Positions 15,933 to 24,740 of a stretch of DNA of 60,469 nucleotides are shown here, piece after piece. The translations under genes were made by a program, and so were the position numbers. The stretch is from an uncultured Acetatifactor sp. (lineage in GTDB: Bacteria > Bacillota > Clostridia > Lachnospirales > Lachnospiraceae): contig CAJULV010000015.1 of assembly GCA_910587555.1 (NCBI GenBank), positions 10,503-70,971 of the forward strand. The letters are read 5' to 3'. The notes under the pieces are model-generated. The model worked only from the letters and a program-made list of their open reading frames with translations. It had not been told where the DNA came from and made no database searches. The first letter of the stretch is position 1, and each line of letters opens with the position of its first letter.

Positions 15933-17600
15933 CTACCCCTGCTTCGGCAGAACATAAGAACTCTTCAGGGAGACTATGCGGTTAAAGACAAGCGCTTCCG
16001 GTTTGGAATCCTTTGAATCCACACAGAAGAATCCCTGTCTCACAAACTGAAACCTGTCGGGACTCACGGCCCCGGCAAAAGCAGGCTCCAGGCGGCAGTC
16101 CTTCATAACCGTCAGGGAATCGGGATTCAGATTCAGGCTTCCGTCTTCATTATATACGCCCTTCTCTTCATCGATGATATTTTCATACAGACGTACCTGG
16201 GCCGGAACGGCTGTCTTCGCCGCCACCCAGTGAATGGTTCCTTTCACCTTCCGTCCGTCCGGGCTGTTGCCGCCCCGGGAGGCAGGGTCATAAGTGCCGT
16301 GTACCTCTGTAATCCTTCCCTCCGCATCCTTCACGCAGCCGGTACACTTCACAAAATAGGCGTTCATAAGGCGCACTTCATTTCCCGGGAACATGCGGAA
16401 GTATTTCTTCGGCGGCTCTTCCATGAAGTCTTCACGCTCAATGTACAGTTCTCTTCCAAAGGGAACTTCACGGCTTCCCAGCGCTTCGTTCTCCGGATTA
16501 TTGCCCACGGGCAGCATTTCCGTCTGCTCCTCCGGATAATTGTCGATTACCAGCTTTACAGGGTCCAGCACAGCCATCATACGCGGCGCCTTCGCCTTCA
16601 AATCCTCCCGGATGCAGTACTCCAGCATGGCATAGTCCGCAATGGAATTTGCCTTGGCCACACCGCAGAGTTCCACAAACATCTTGATGGATTCCGGCGT
16701 AAAGCCCCTGCGCCTCAGCGCCGCAATGGACACCATCCTGGGATCGTCCCAGCCGTCCACGATTTTCTCCTCCACCAGCTTCTTGATATAACGCTTTCCT
16801 GTCACCACATTCTTCAGATACAGCTTGGCAAACTCAATCTGCCTGGGGGGCACAGGATACGCCAGTTCCCTCACAACCCAGTCGTAAAGGGGCCTGTGGT
16901 CCTCAAACTCCAGCGTACATATGGAATGGGTGATGCCCTCTATGGCATCTTCTATGGGATGGGCAAAATCGTACATCGGATAAATACACCATGCATCCCC
17001 GGTATTGTGATGGCTCATATGCGCCACTCTGTAAATAACGGGATCACGCATATTAATATTCGGCGAAGCCATATCGATACGGGCGCGGAGTACCTTTTCC
17101 CCGTCGGCATATCTGCCCTCCTTCATCTCCCTGAAAAGCCGAAGATTCTCCTCCACGGTACGGGTGCTGTACGGATCCTCCTTACCGGCTTCCGTCAGGG
17201 TTCCGCGGTATTCCCTGATCTGCTCCGCCGTCAGATCTGACACATAAGCCTTTCCCTTTGTAATCAGCTTTACCGCCGCTTCATACATCTCCCCAAAATA
17301 ATCGGACGCAAAAAACAGCCTGTCCTCCCAGTCGGCCCCCAGCCACCGAATGTCCTCCTTGATGGATTCCACAAACTCCACATCTTCCTTGGTGGGATTC
17401 GTATCGTCAAAACGCATGTTAAATTTCCCGTGATACTTCTGTGCCAGACCATAATTCAAAAGGATGGACTTCGCATGTCCGATATGCAGATAGCCGTTTG
17501 GTTCCGGCGGAAACCGGGTATGCACATGGTCATACACGCCCTCTTCCAGATCCTTGTCAATCAGCTGCTCTATAAAATTTTTTGATTCCGTCTCACTCAT
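15933..17600 (-). CDS. glnS: Glutaminyl-tRNA synthetase
   Basis: A 555-residue class I synthetase that charges tRNA-Gln. The N-terminal catalytic core has FPPEPNGYLHIGHAKSI with the HIGH motif, FDDTNP and GDAWCIYPMYDFAHP. The anticodon-binding beta-barrels occupy the last 200 residues (EREDFMEEPPKKYFRM, VRLMNAYFVKC, FVRQGFFCVDSKDS). The position of the usual VMSKRKL (KMSKS-like) loop reads VVTGKRYIKKL, then GWDDPRM. The loop has a Gly-Lys-Arg core rather than Met-Ser-Lys, and I believe this variant occurs in related Clostridia. The short N terminus is typical of bacterial enzymes. A promoter candidate lies at 17684-17713. Confidence 0.96.
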   Translation of the reverse strand: MSETESKNFIEQLIDKDLEEGVYDHVHTRFPPEPNGYLHIGHAKSILLNYGLAQKYHGKFNMRFDDTNPTKEDVEFVESIKEDIRWLGADWEDRLFFASDYFGEMYEAAVKLITKGKAYVSDLTAEQIREYRGTLTEAGKEDPYSTRTVEENLRLFREMKEGRYADGEKVLRARIDMASPNINMRDPVIYRVAHMSHHNTGDAWCIYPMYDFAHPIEDAIEGITHSICTLEFEDHRPLYDWVVRELAYPVPPRQIEFAKLYLKNVVTGKRYIKKLVEEKIVDGWDDPRMVSIAALRRRGFTPESIKMFVELCGVAKANSIADYAMLEYCIREDLKAKAPRMMAVLDPVKLVIDNYPEEQTEMLPVGNNPENEALGSREVPFGRELYIEREDFMEEPPKKYFRMFPGNEVRLMNAYFVKCTGCVKDAEGRITEVHGTYDPASRGGNSPDGRKVKGTIHWVAAKTAVPAQVRLYENIIDEEKGVYNEDGSLNLNPDSLTVMKDCRLEPAFAGAVSPDRFQFVRQGFFCVDSKDSKPEALVFNRIVSLKSSYVLPKQG

Positions 17601-17683
17601 CTGTCTCTGTCCTTACCTTTCTCTGCCCCACGATGTTCCCCCGCCAACCTGCTTCCGGCACCTTAAGCGTGCGGCATGGGCTT

Positions 17684-17713
17684 ATTGTATCATATACATA
17701 TACCCTTTTTCAA
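17684..17713 (-). promoter_or_regulatory. Promoter candidate for glnS
   Basis: TTGAAA (17713-17708), 18 nt, TACAAT (17689-17684), about 84 nt before the glnS start. No T-box leader is visible between promoter and gene. Confidence 0.5.
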
Positions 17714-17812
17714 CTGTTTTTATCCTGCCTGCCGCCTGGTGTGCGCCGCCCCAAGCATACCCAACCATACCCAAAGCATCAGCAGTTTCCGCCAATGCGG
17801 CGCCAAATCACA

Positions 17813-18991
17813 TCAATGATGGAACAAACGGATTCCCGTAAATGCCATAACCATATTATACTTATCGCAGCACTCGATTACCGCATCGTCACGGACGGAA
17901 CCGCCCGGCTGTGCGATATACTTTACCCCGCTCTTATGCGCTCTCTCAATATTGTCCGAGAACGGAAAAAAGGCGTCTGAACCCAGCGTTACCTCCTGCA
18001 TCCCGTCAAGCCACGCACGCTTCTCCTCCCTGGTAAATACGGGCGGCTTCACCTTGAAAATCTTCTCCCACGCGCCGTCCGCCAGCACGTCCATATACTC
18101 GTCCCCGATGTAAACATCGATGGCATTGTCCCTGTCGGCCCTGCCCAGCTTGTCCGCAAACTGCAGTCCCAGTACCTGAGGCGCCTGGCGCAGGTACCAG
18201 TTGTCCGCCTTGGTGCCTGCCAGCCTGGTGCAGTGGATACGGGACTGCTGTCCGGCGCCGATGCCGATGGCCTGGCCGTCCTTTACATAGCAGACGGAAT
18301 TTGACTGCGTATATTTTAAGGTAATCAAAGCAATCTTCATGTCTGTCAGAGCCTTCCCGGGAATCTCCCGGTTCACTGTCACAATGTTGGAGAGAAGGTC
18401 CCCGTTCACATCCAGCTCGTTCCTGCCCTGTTCAAACGTAATTCCGTACACCTGCTTCTTCTCGGCAGGCGCGGGCACATAAGAGGCGTCAATCCGGATG
18501 ACATTGTAATTGCCGCCCTTCTTCGCCTTCAGCATTGCAAGCGCCTCTTCCGTATATCCGGGGGCGATGCAGCCGTCCGAAACTTCCCGCTTAATCAGCC
18601 TGGCCGTATCCGCGTCACAGACATCGGACAGCGCAATAAAATCACCGAATGACGACATCCTGTCTGCGCCCCTCGCCCTGGCATAGGCACAGGCCAGGGG
18701 AGAAAGCTCTCCCAGATCGCTGACCCAGTAAATCTTCGCAAGGGTTTCATCCAGGGGCAGCCCCACCGCCGCGCCTGCCGGAGATACATGCTTAAAGGAA
18801 GTGGCTGCGGGAAGACCCGTTGCTTCCTTCAGCTCCTTTACCAGCTGCCAGCCGTTGAATGCATCCAGGAAATTGATATATCCGGGCCTGCCGTTCAGTA
18901 CGGTAACGGGCAGGTCGCTCCCGTCCTCCATATAAATTCTGGAAGGCTTCTGATTCGGGTTACATCCGTATTTCAATTCAATTTCTTTCAT
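17813..18991 (-). CDS. purH: AICAR formyltransferase (PurH C-terminal domain as a separate protein)
   Basis: 392 residues matching only the AICAR transformylase part of PurH: LKYGCNPNQKP at the start, SFKHVSPAGAA with the catalytic Lys-His, SNSVCYVKDGQAIGIGAGQQSRIHCTRLA, and SDAFFPFSDNIERAHKSGVKYIAQPGGSVRDD near the end. It transfers formyl from 10-formyl-THF to AICAR to give FAICAR, the penultimate step to IMP. The N-terminal IMP cyclohydrolase (MGS-like) domain of normal PurH is absent. The missing activity is supplied by the PurO-type gene immediately upstream (19110-19817). Confidence 0.92.
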   Translation of the reverse strand: MKEIELKYGCNPNQKPSRIYMEDGSDLPVTVLNGRPGYINFLDAFNGWQLVKELKEATGLPAATSFKHVSPAGAAVGLPLDETLAKIYWVSDLGELSPLACAYARARGADRMSSFGDFIALSDVCDADTARLIKREVSDGCIAPGYTEEALAMLKAKKGGNYNVIRIDASYVPAPAEKKQVYGITFEQGRNELDVNGDLLSNIVTVNREIPGKALTDMKIALITLKYTQSNSVCYVKDGQAIGIGAGQQSRIHCTRLAGTKADNWYLRQAPQVLGLQFADKLGRADRDNAIDVYIGDEYMDVLADGAWEKIFKVKPPVFTREEKRAWLDGMQEVTLGSDAFFPFSDNIERAHKSGVKYIAQPGGSVRDDAVIECCDKYNMVMAFTGIRLFHH

Positions 18992-19109
18992 GGTTCGAGT
19001 TCATCCTTTCTTTCATTTATACTCCTCTTTGCCCGTCCTTCGTCGGGAAACCGTCCCTCTCCAAAGCCCGTCCGCCATATCAGGCTCTGCGTCACCCGGC
19101 ATGCACGGA

Positions 19110-19817
19110 TTACCGGTTTTTATTCAGAATCCGTGTCTCGTATTTTCCGGTTGCCAGGTCGATATACCTGACAAACAGCGAAACCTTATTCTCCTCGTTC
19201 AGGCTCTCCCACAGCATGCCGGCAAAGCTGTCGATATCCCCTTCCACTGCCGCCTTCTTCGGCTCGCCCCGGAAGCTGGGCAGCGGATTGCCGTCATGCA
19301 TATAGGTGTGGATGAAACGCCCTTCCCCCGGAGCCGGATTGTCATAATGGAAGGTGTACCTGTTGCAGCAGGACGGGTCGCCGTCATTGCTCTTCAGTAT
19401 GGACATGGTAATGTCAAACCCGCCCTTCTCCAGATGCACAAGCCCCGAAATCCTGGGGGTATAATTGGGAGCGTCCGGCTCGTATTCCCGGGTCCTCAAG
19501 GCCTGTTCGAAGGTCAGCCCCTTTTCCAGCCCTTCATAGACGGTATCCGTCTGGTCTCCATTTGTGACAATCGTGTCATTTCCAAGCACCCGCACCGGCG
19601 CGTAGATAACCAGGCTGGGATCCACCAGTTTGGAAGGATCGAACGCTTCCGTCCGGATTCCCTGACCCTCCGTCACAAAGATGCGGTTGCGGCTGTTCAC
19701 GCTTCTTCCCATAATAAAATACGCGATGACGGCATTATTGCCGTCTGCGGAACGCCCGATAACGATTCCCCTCCCGGGATATACATTGCTTTTCAGTTCC
19801 TGTTCCAGTTGTATCAT
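19110..19817 (-). CDS. purO: IMP cyclohydrolase, archaeal PurO type
   Basis: A 235-residue protein of the PurO family, which closes FAICAR to IMP with an N-terminal-nucleophile-like fold unrelated to the PurH cyclohydrolase domain. Motifs: YPGRGIVIGRSADG, AYFIMGRSVNSRNRIF, YAPVRVLGNDTIVTNGDQTD and YTPRISG. Start 19817 follows AGGAGGAG. It is read just before the stand-alone AICAR formyltransferase (118 nt apart), so the two complete de novo purine synthesis. A promoter with an inverted repeat across its -10 lies at 20090-20123. The 19818-20089 stretch shows no gene. Confidence 0.9.
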   Translation of the reverse strand: MIQLEQELKSNVYPGRGIVIGRSADGNNAVIAYFIMGRSVNSRNRIFVTEGQGIRTEAFDPSKLVDPSLVIYAPVRVLGNDTIVTNGDQTDTVYEGLEKGLTFEQALRTREYEPDAPNYTPRISGLVHLEKGGFDITMSILKSNDGDPSCCNRYTFHYDNPAPGEGRFIHTYMHDGNPLPSFRGEPKKAAVEGDIDSFAGMLWESLNEENKVSLFVRYIDLATGKYETRILNKNR

Positions 19818-20089
19818 AGTCTCCTCCTGATTTCGTCACTGCGTGACGGCTCCAAAGCCTGTGGACTCTTCGCCCCACGGCCCGCTTCATCCTCTAAAAT
19901 TATAAAGGAAGCCGCCCTTCCTGCACTGCCCTACAATATCCTGTTCAACGAAATACGGCTTGCATTTTCCCGCCGGCAGCGGCAAAATACATCATTTCAT
20001 TGTCATGAATACAGTGCCCAGACGGTCGGCTTATGTCCATGCCGCACTCCCTGTGGGTACTCCCACTTCCGTCAGTCATGCGGATTCTA

Positions 20090-20123
20090 ATTGTATCTTA
20101 CACAATACCCCTTTATTTTGCAA
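20090..20123 (-). promoter_or_regulatory. Promoter of purO-purH with possible operator
   Basis: TTGCAA (20123-20118), 17 nt, TAAGAT (20100-20095). An inverted repeat ATTGT-N7-ACAAT (20090-20106) spans the -10 and could be an operator. It leaves a leader of nearly 280 nt before purO. Confidence 0.45.
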
Positions 20124-20129
20124 GCTATT

Positions 20130-21486
20130 TCAAAATTTTTTCCGCCTGTGTTTCTGCAATGCGGATGATTGCAGGCGCGCAGACGGCTTCCACAGATATT
20201 TTTTGAAATCCTCCTCAAATAAAATTGTCAATGTATGAAGAAGTTCATCCTGAAAAATCCTTGCTTCGGAATACCTCAGATTGTCACTGTCATTCCTCTC
20301 ACGAATCTTTGCAAAATATGCGTTCCTCTTTTCAACCATTTCCGCATCAGGTTAACATGATCTGTCCACCACTCCCGAAACCCTTTATCTTTCCGGGCTT
20401 TTTTCTGCGCTGTTCCAGGACAGACTGCATCCTTTGGGATCGTGCGGTTATCAGGCATCTCACATTATTCAGCATTTTCACTATTTCAGGTTCATCCAAT
20501 CGGTAAATGGAATTTTGCGCCCGATCTTTATATTTCGTCGGATCCTCTAACGGGACTTTTTCCCCTTCCGTCCTCATACCGTCACCAGACAGCCTTAATT
20601 CTGATTCCACAATATCAATCGGCATGACATCCACCATAAAATCATCGAAGCATAAGAATTTTATATAATTCTCAAAAGATCCAAAATGCCGAAACCACTT
20701 TATGTATGCGGAATTTTTATTAGAATCTTCTCTTATTTTTTTCCGAAATATGACATCATGATATTTATCCCAAATCTCATCTTTCTTCCGCCCGTCATCC
20801 TCAAATATCCATTCAAACAAATGCTTTACTTCAAGCAATGTCAAATCTACCCTGTCTTCAATATAATAGCGCTTATATGATGAATTCGCGCTCCCGCCTC
20901 TGGCCCTATTATATCCCGCCCACATCTCCAACGGCCAGAGAAATCCGCCGCCAAGAGTACGGGTATCATAAATGCAGTCCGCAACAAACGCATACTGCCT
21001 GTCTTTCTGCTTTTCATCATCCTTCTGTTTGGCTTTCTCATAAAGCATGCCATATGGATATTTCTTATCCAGATTGCCTGCCGAAAAACCAAACTGATCG
21101 GACTTTAAGTACAGATCTGCCCTGCCGGAAGCACCGCTGCAATATACGGCTATTTGTTGTCTCTCATTCTCGTCCCGCAATTCCGCTTCATCCACACCAT
21201 CCTTTTTACAGCCAGACGGCGCCACATACCGAAACTCACCCCCCATCCTCTCTTCCTGTTGATTCAGGAACTGCGTTAATTCCCAATAATAGGAGCAGGA
21301 CTTGAGACAATCCACATCCGGATCAATATAGGGCGGTTTCTCTATTTTACTGACTTCTTTTTGCCTCACCCCCATATAATATTTATCCCGCTCAAATTTT
21401 TTCATTAGATCTGTATATTTTCTACATTGGTTCACTTCAAGCCAATCGCTGTATACTTCTTCCTCATAGTGTGTGATACTCAGCAT
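20130..21486 (-). pseudogene. Frameshifted gene of unknown function (three-frame remnant)
   Basis: The first frame runs 21486-20347 (379 codons), then the sense passes to a second frame (KDKGFREWWTDHVNLMRK) and a third (20339-20130; MVEKRNAYFAKIRERN...). Both shifts fit loss of one A in an A-run, near 20402-20407 and near 20340. Joined, the product would be about 450 residues, hydrophilic, rich in Lys/Glu/Asp/Tyr, with no membrane segment. The middle (YDTRTLGGGFLWP ... NRARGG ... DRVDLTLLEVKHLF ... FGSFENYIKFLCFDDF) resembles a family I recall as DUF6994, but that is uncertain. The region is more AT-rich than its neighbours. An alternative is that the 379-residue product alone still functions. 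Confidence 0.6.
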
Positions 21487-21645
21487 TCCTGCACTTCTCC
21501 CTGGCTTTTATAACTCGTCTTTTGTTGATTGCCATTGCGCTTTCACAATTGGTTTGCCGGTTTTTTTCCACCCATTATCATAGCATAGTATCATCTTTTC
21601 CGCAATGACTACAAAAGAATCTGCTTCGGCAGAAATACAAATACC

Positions 21646-21785
21646 GTAACTGTTCAGACAGGGCGCTGAACTGTCACGAGAATGCACACAAAACGCGAAA
21701 AGAATGCGTTTTGGCGCCCGCAAGTCTCGCAAAATTGCACAGAGCGCAATTTTGACTTCGCGAGAGGGGCTGTCTGAACTGTTAC
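21646..21785. mobile_element. MITE-like element with 16-bp terminal inverted repeats
   Basis: GTAACTGTTCAGACAG (21646-21661) faces CTGTCTGAACTGTTAC (21770-21785), with 15 of 16 bases pairing. Inside are two further hairpins: AAAACGC/GCGTTTT, and CAAAATTGC/GCAATTTTG within CTCG...CGAG. It has no coding capacity: an ORF across it (21508-21876) has no ribosome site or family likeness. The right half recurs at 51587-51648. It occupies the gene-free stretch 21487-21969, which otherwise holds only the ribosome site AAAGGAG for the next gene. Confidence 0.6.
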
Positions 21786-21969
21786 CAAATACCACCGTGG
21801 CAGCCCTCTGAGACCAGATATATTCCGTGAAATCTCTGTCATACGCAATGCACGCTGCCCCATCAAATTTCCTCACATGAATAGACTTTGCGTTTTAACT
21901 ATGTTATAATGCTGGAAGCGGCCGAATGGCAGAAAACAATCAAAATATCCGCAAAGGAGTACATTTATC

Positions 21970-22395
21970 ATGAACCAGTACAAACTGAAAAAGAGCAGCC
22001 CTCTCACCGGCATTCTGGCAGCCCTTCTGGCGCTTGCCGTCATCAGATTCCTTTTTGTTGTCCTGACGATATCCTCCCGGGAAATCCCCGTCGGCATGAC
22101 CGTTATCCTGTTGGTGGTCTACGGTATCGCGGCAGTTGTTTTTCTCATCCTCCTGCTGAGGATACGGCGCAGCCATCTGATTTTCAGCGAGAACGGCATC
22201 GTCTACACGCCTCCCTTCGGTGATGTGAAAAACCTTGCCTACAGCGACCTGCAGAAGCTTTCCATGGGCGGGCGTTCTTACATCCTATATACCCTTGACG
22301 GGAAGAAGCTGGTGACATTTGACGATTTCCGCACGGACAATGCCAGCGAAATCGTTGCTTTCCTGAAATCCAAGGGCATCAAAGCAGAAATCTGA
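21970..22395 (+). CDS. Small two-TM membrane protein with PH-like C terminus
   Basis: 141 residues. Two N-terminal membrane helices (about 13-35 and 42-62) are followed by a beta-rich cytoplasmic part: HLIFSENGIVYTPPFGDVKNLAYSDLQKL ... YILYTLDGKKLVTFDDFRTDN. This pattern of a membrane hairpin plus one strand-rich domain is seen in bacterial PH-like membrane proteins of unknown role. Start ATG 21970 has AAAGGAG about 10 nt upstream. It is likely a single-gene transcript, as rqcH starts 218 nt later with its own ribosome site. Confidence 0.7.
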   Translation: MNQYKLKKSSPLTGILAALLALAVIRFLFVVLTISSREIPVGMTVILLVVYGIAAVVFLILLLRIRRSHLIFSENGIVYTPPFGDVKNLAYSDLQKLSMGGRSYILYTLDGKKLVTFDDFRTDNASEIVAFLKSKGIKAEI

Positions 22396-22613
22396 CTGTT
22401 CCTATAGACCCCAATATGACAGATGCCGCGTACGGACCCGGGCATCCGAACAAAAAAACGGCTTTCTCTGCGGGCATAAACAGGAATTTTTCAGGAACAC
22501 TTCCATCGTCCCCCCGGTGCGGGCGGAGGCATCGCCGTATGACAGCAGGCAGGCTGTAAAATGCCTGCGGACGAAGGTATATCAATCCAGAAAAAGAAAC
22601 GGAGGAACTACCC

Positions 22614-24539
22614 ATGGCCTTTGACGGCGTAACCATAGCAAATGTTGTATCGGAACTGAAAAAAGAATTAATTGGGGGGCGCCTTTATAAGATTGCCCAG
22701 CCGGAAGCGGACGAGCTGCTGCTGACCGTCCGGCAGCCGGGAGGGCAGGTACGCCTGCTGATTTCCGCGGAAGCCTCCCTGCCGCTGCTCTATCTCACCC
22801 AATCAAATAAGCCCAGCCCCATAACGGCGCCCAATTTCTGTATGCTCCTGCGCAAGCATCTGCAGAACGGGCGAATTACGGGCATTTCCCAACCGGGCCT
22901 GGAACGCATTGTCCGAATCGACATAGAACATCTGGACGAAATGGGTGATTTGCGTCAGAAGACCCTGGTAGTTGAAATCATGGGAAAACACAGCAATATT
23001 ATTTTCTGCGATGAAAACGGAGTGATTCTGGACAGCATCAAGCATGTTACCGCTGCGGTCAGCTCCCTTCGCGAGGTGCTTCCCGGGCGAAATTATTTCG
23101 TAGCCCGGACACAGGATAAGCTGGACGCGCTGGACGCCGATTACGAAGCTTTCAAAAACGCAGTGGCCGCAAAACCCCAGCCTGCCTTTAAGGCCATTTA
23201 CGGCAGTTTCACCGGAATTTCCCCCATCCTGGCACAGGAACTCTGCTTTGAGGCGGGGATAGACGGGGAACAGCCCGCCGCCGCGTTGGCAGAAGCCGAT
23301 TACATCCGGCTGTATACCTGCTTTTCCGACATGGTAACCGCCATTCGGGAAGAGAATTTTACGCCCAATATTGCATACACGAACGGCAGTCCCGTGGAAT
23401 TCTGCGCCCTGCCGCTGACCATGTACGGTTACAAGGAAGATCAACAAGCGCTGACGCCTCCCTGTAAAACCATAGATCGCCAGGATACGGCTCTTGCGAA
23501 TGATACCGCAGACGGCTTTCCCGATGATACCGCAGACTCCCAGGATACGGCTCTTGCGAATGATACCGCAGATTCCCGGGGCACAGCTCTTCCCGCCGAA
23601 ACCTCCCCCAAAAAGGACTACACGGTGTCTTACGCCTCCATGTCCGACCTGCTGGCGCATTACTACGCGGAGAAAAATACACTGACCCGCATTCGTCAGA
23701 AATCGGCCGACCTGCGCCGCGTGGTGCAGACAGCCCTGGAGCGGAATGTCAAAAAATATGACCTGCAGCTGCGTCAAATGAAAGATACGGAGAAGCGGGA
23801 GACCTACCGCATCTACGGGGAGCTGCTGAATACCTACGGCTACAGTGCGGAACCGGGCGCAAAGTCCCTGGAAGCCCTGAATTACTATACCAATGAAACG
23901 GTGATCATTCCGCTTGATACGACACTGAGTACCACGGAGAATGCAAAAAAATATTTCGATAAATACGGCAAGCTAAAACGTACCTGCGAGGCACTCTCCT
24001 CCTTAACCCAGGAGGTAAAATCCGAAATCGACCATCTGGAATCCATCTCTGCGGCACTGGACATCGCGCTTCACGAGGAGGATTTGGCACAGATTAAGGA
24101 AGAACTGACGGAAAGCGGCTATATCCGCAGGAAGGGCAATGCCAAAAAGCAGAAAATCACCAGCAGGCCCTACCACTATATCAGCAGCGACGGCTTCCAC
24201 ATGTATGTAGGGAAAAATAACTATCAGAACGACGAATTGACCTTTAAGTTCGCTACCGGAAACGACTGGTGGTTCCACGCCAAGCAGATGCCCGGCTCCC
24301 ATGTCATCGTCAAGCTGGAAAATGCGGAAGAACTGCCCGACAGGACCTTTGAGGAGGCCGCCCGTCTTGCCGCATACTATTCCAGGGGGCGGGGCCACGA
24401 CAAAGTGGAGATTGACTACATCCAGAAAAAGCATGTAAAGAAACCCGGCGGCGCCAAGCCCGGATTTGTGGTTTACTATACCAATTATTCCATGGCCATT
24501 GACTGCGATATTTCCGGCATTCAGCTTGTGAGCGGGTAA
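22614..24539 (+). CDS. rqcH: RqcH/Rqc2 ribosome quality-control factor (NFACT family) with repeat insertion
   Basis: A 641-residue NFACT protein. RqcH binds stalled 50S subunits and adds C-terminal alanine tails to nascent chains. Visible are the NFACT-N domain (MAFDGVTIANVVSELKKELIGGRLYKI; LYLTQ; MLLRKHLQNG), a coiled-coil middle (about 345-490) and the NFACT-R domain (about 505-600: HYISSDGFHMYVGKNNYQND, WWFHAKQMPGSHVIV, YYSRGRGHDKVEIDY). The DR-type motif after the first domain reads LERIV rather than LDRIV. Residues about 290-327 are an extra Asp/Thr/Ala-rich segment from a 60-bp repeat, between NFACT-N and the coiled coil. This makes the protein longer than the usual 570-590 residues. 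Confidence 0.93.
   Translation: MAFDGVTIANVVSELKKELIGGRLYKIAQPEADELLLTVRQPGGQVRLLISAEASLPLLYLTQSNKPSPITAPNFCMLLRKHLQNGRITGISQPGLERIVRIDIEHLDEMGDLRQKTLVVEIMGKHSNIIFCDENGVILDSIKHVTAAVSSLREVLPGRNYFVARTQDKLDALDADYEAFKNAVAAKPQPAFKAIYGSFTGISPILAQELCFEAGIDGEQPAAALAEADYIRLYTCFSDMVTAIREENFTPNIAYTNGSPVEFCALPLTMYGYKEDQQALTPPCKTIDRQDTALANDTADGFPDDTADSQDTALANDTADSRGTALPAETSPKKDYTVSYASMSDLLAHYYAEKNTLTRIRQKSADLRRVVQTALERNVKKYDLQLRQMKDTEKRETYRIYGELLNTYGYSAEPGAKSLEALNYYTNETVIIPLDTTLSTTENAKKYFDKYGKLKRTCEALSSLTQEVKSEIDHLESISAALDIALHEEDLAQIKEELTESGYIRRKGNAKKQKITSRPYHYISSDGFHMYVGKNNYQNDELTFKFATGNDWWFHAKQMPGSHVIVKLENAEELPDRTFEEAARLAAYYSRGRGHDKVEIDYIQKKHVKKPGGAKPGFVVYYTNYSMAIDCDISGIQLVSG
23481..23594. repeat. 60-bp in-frame repeat inside rqcH
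   Basis: CAGGATACGGCTCTTGCGAA begins at 23481 and 23541 (60-bp period, 20 codons), with the sub-repeat GATGATACCGCAGA between. It encodes QDTALANDTAD segments in a linker. The two long blocks are identical over more than 30 bp, so the duplication is recent. Confidence 0.85.
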
Positions 24540-24593
24540 ACTGCGGCTGTCCGTGCCCCGGCATACCCAATTCGCCGGCCGTAACATTATGAA

Positions 24594-24672
24594 AAAAGGC
24601 TGTCCTGAAACTGTATCCGCATAAATATCCCCTGCGAAATACAATCGTTTCCTGACAGCCTCTCTTTTTTCT
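24594..24672. terminator. Long bidirectional terminator between rqcH and the flippase gene
   Basis: AAAAAAGGCTGTCctGAAAC ... GTTTCctGACAGCC followed by CTCTTTTTT. The arms pair over 12 bp with a symmetric internal ct/ct loop. A and T tracts flank both sides, so it can end both convergent transcripts. Confidence 0.75.
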
Positions 24673-24740
24673 GTGTCTTTTTGCCTGTACCTTTTTCCTA
24701 TCTTTTTGCCTGTATCTTTTTTCTGTACCTCTTCTGCCCC

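Noticed and set aside
18983..18998. tRNA-like GGTTCGAGTTCATCC
   Set aside because: No acceptor stem or anticodon arm can be drawn around it. It is the leader of the purH gene.
21508..21876. 122-codon minus-strand ORF
   Set aside because: It spans the MITE-like element and its hairpins, and lacks a ribosome site and any family signature.
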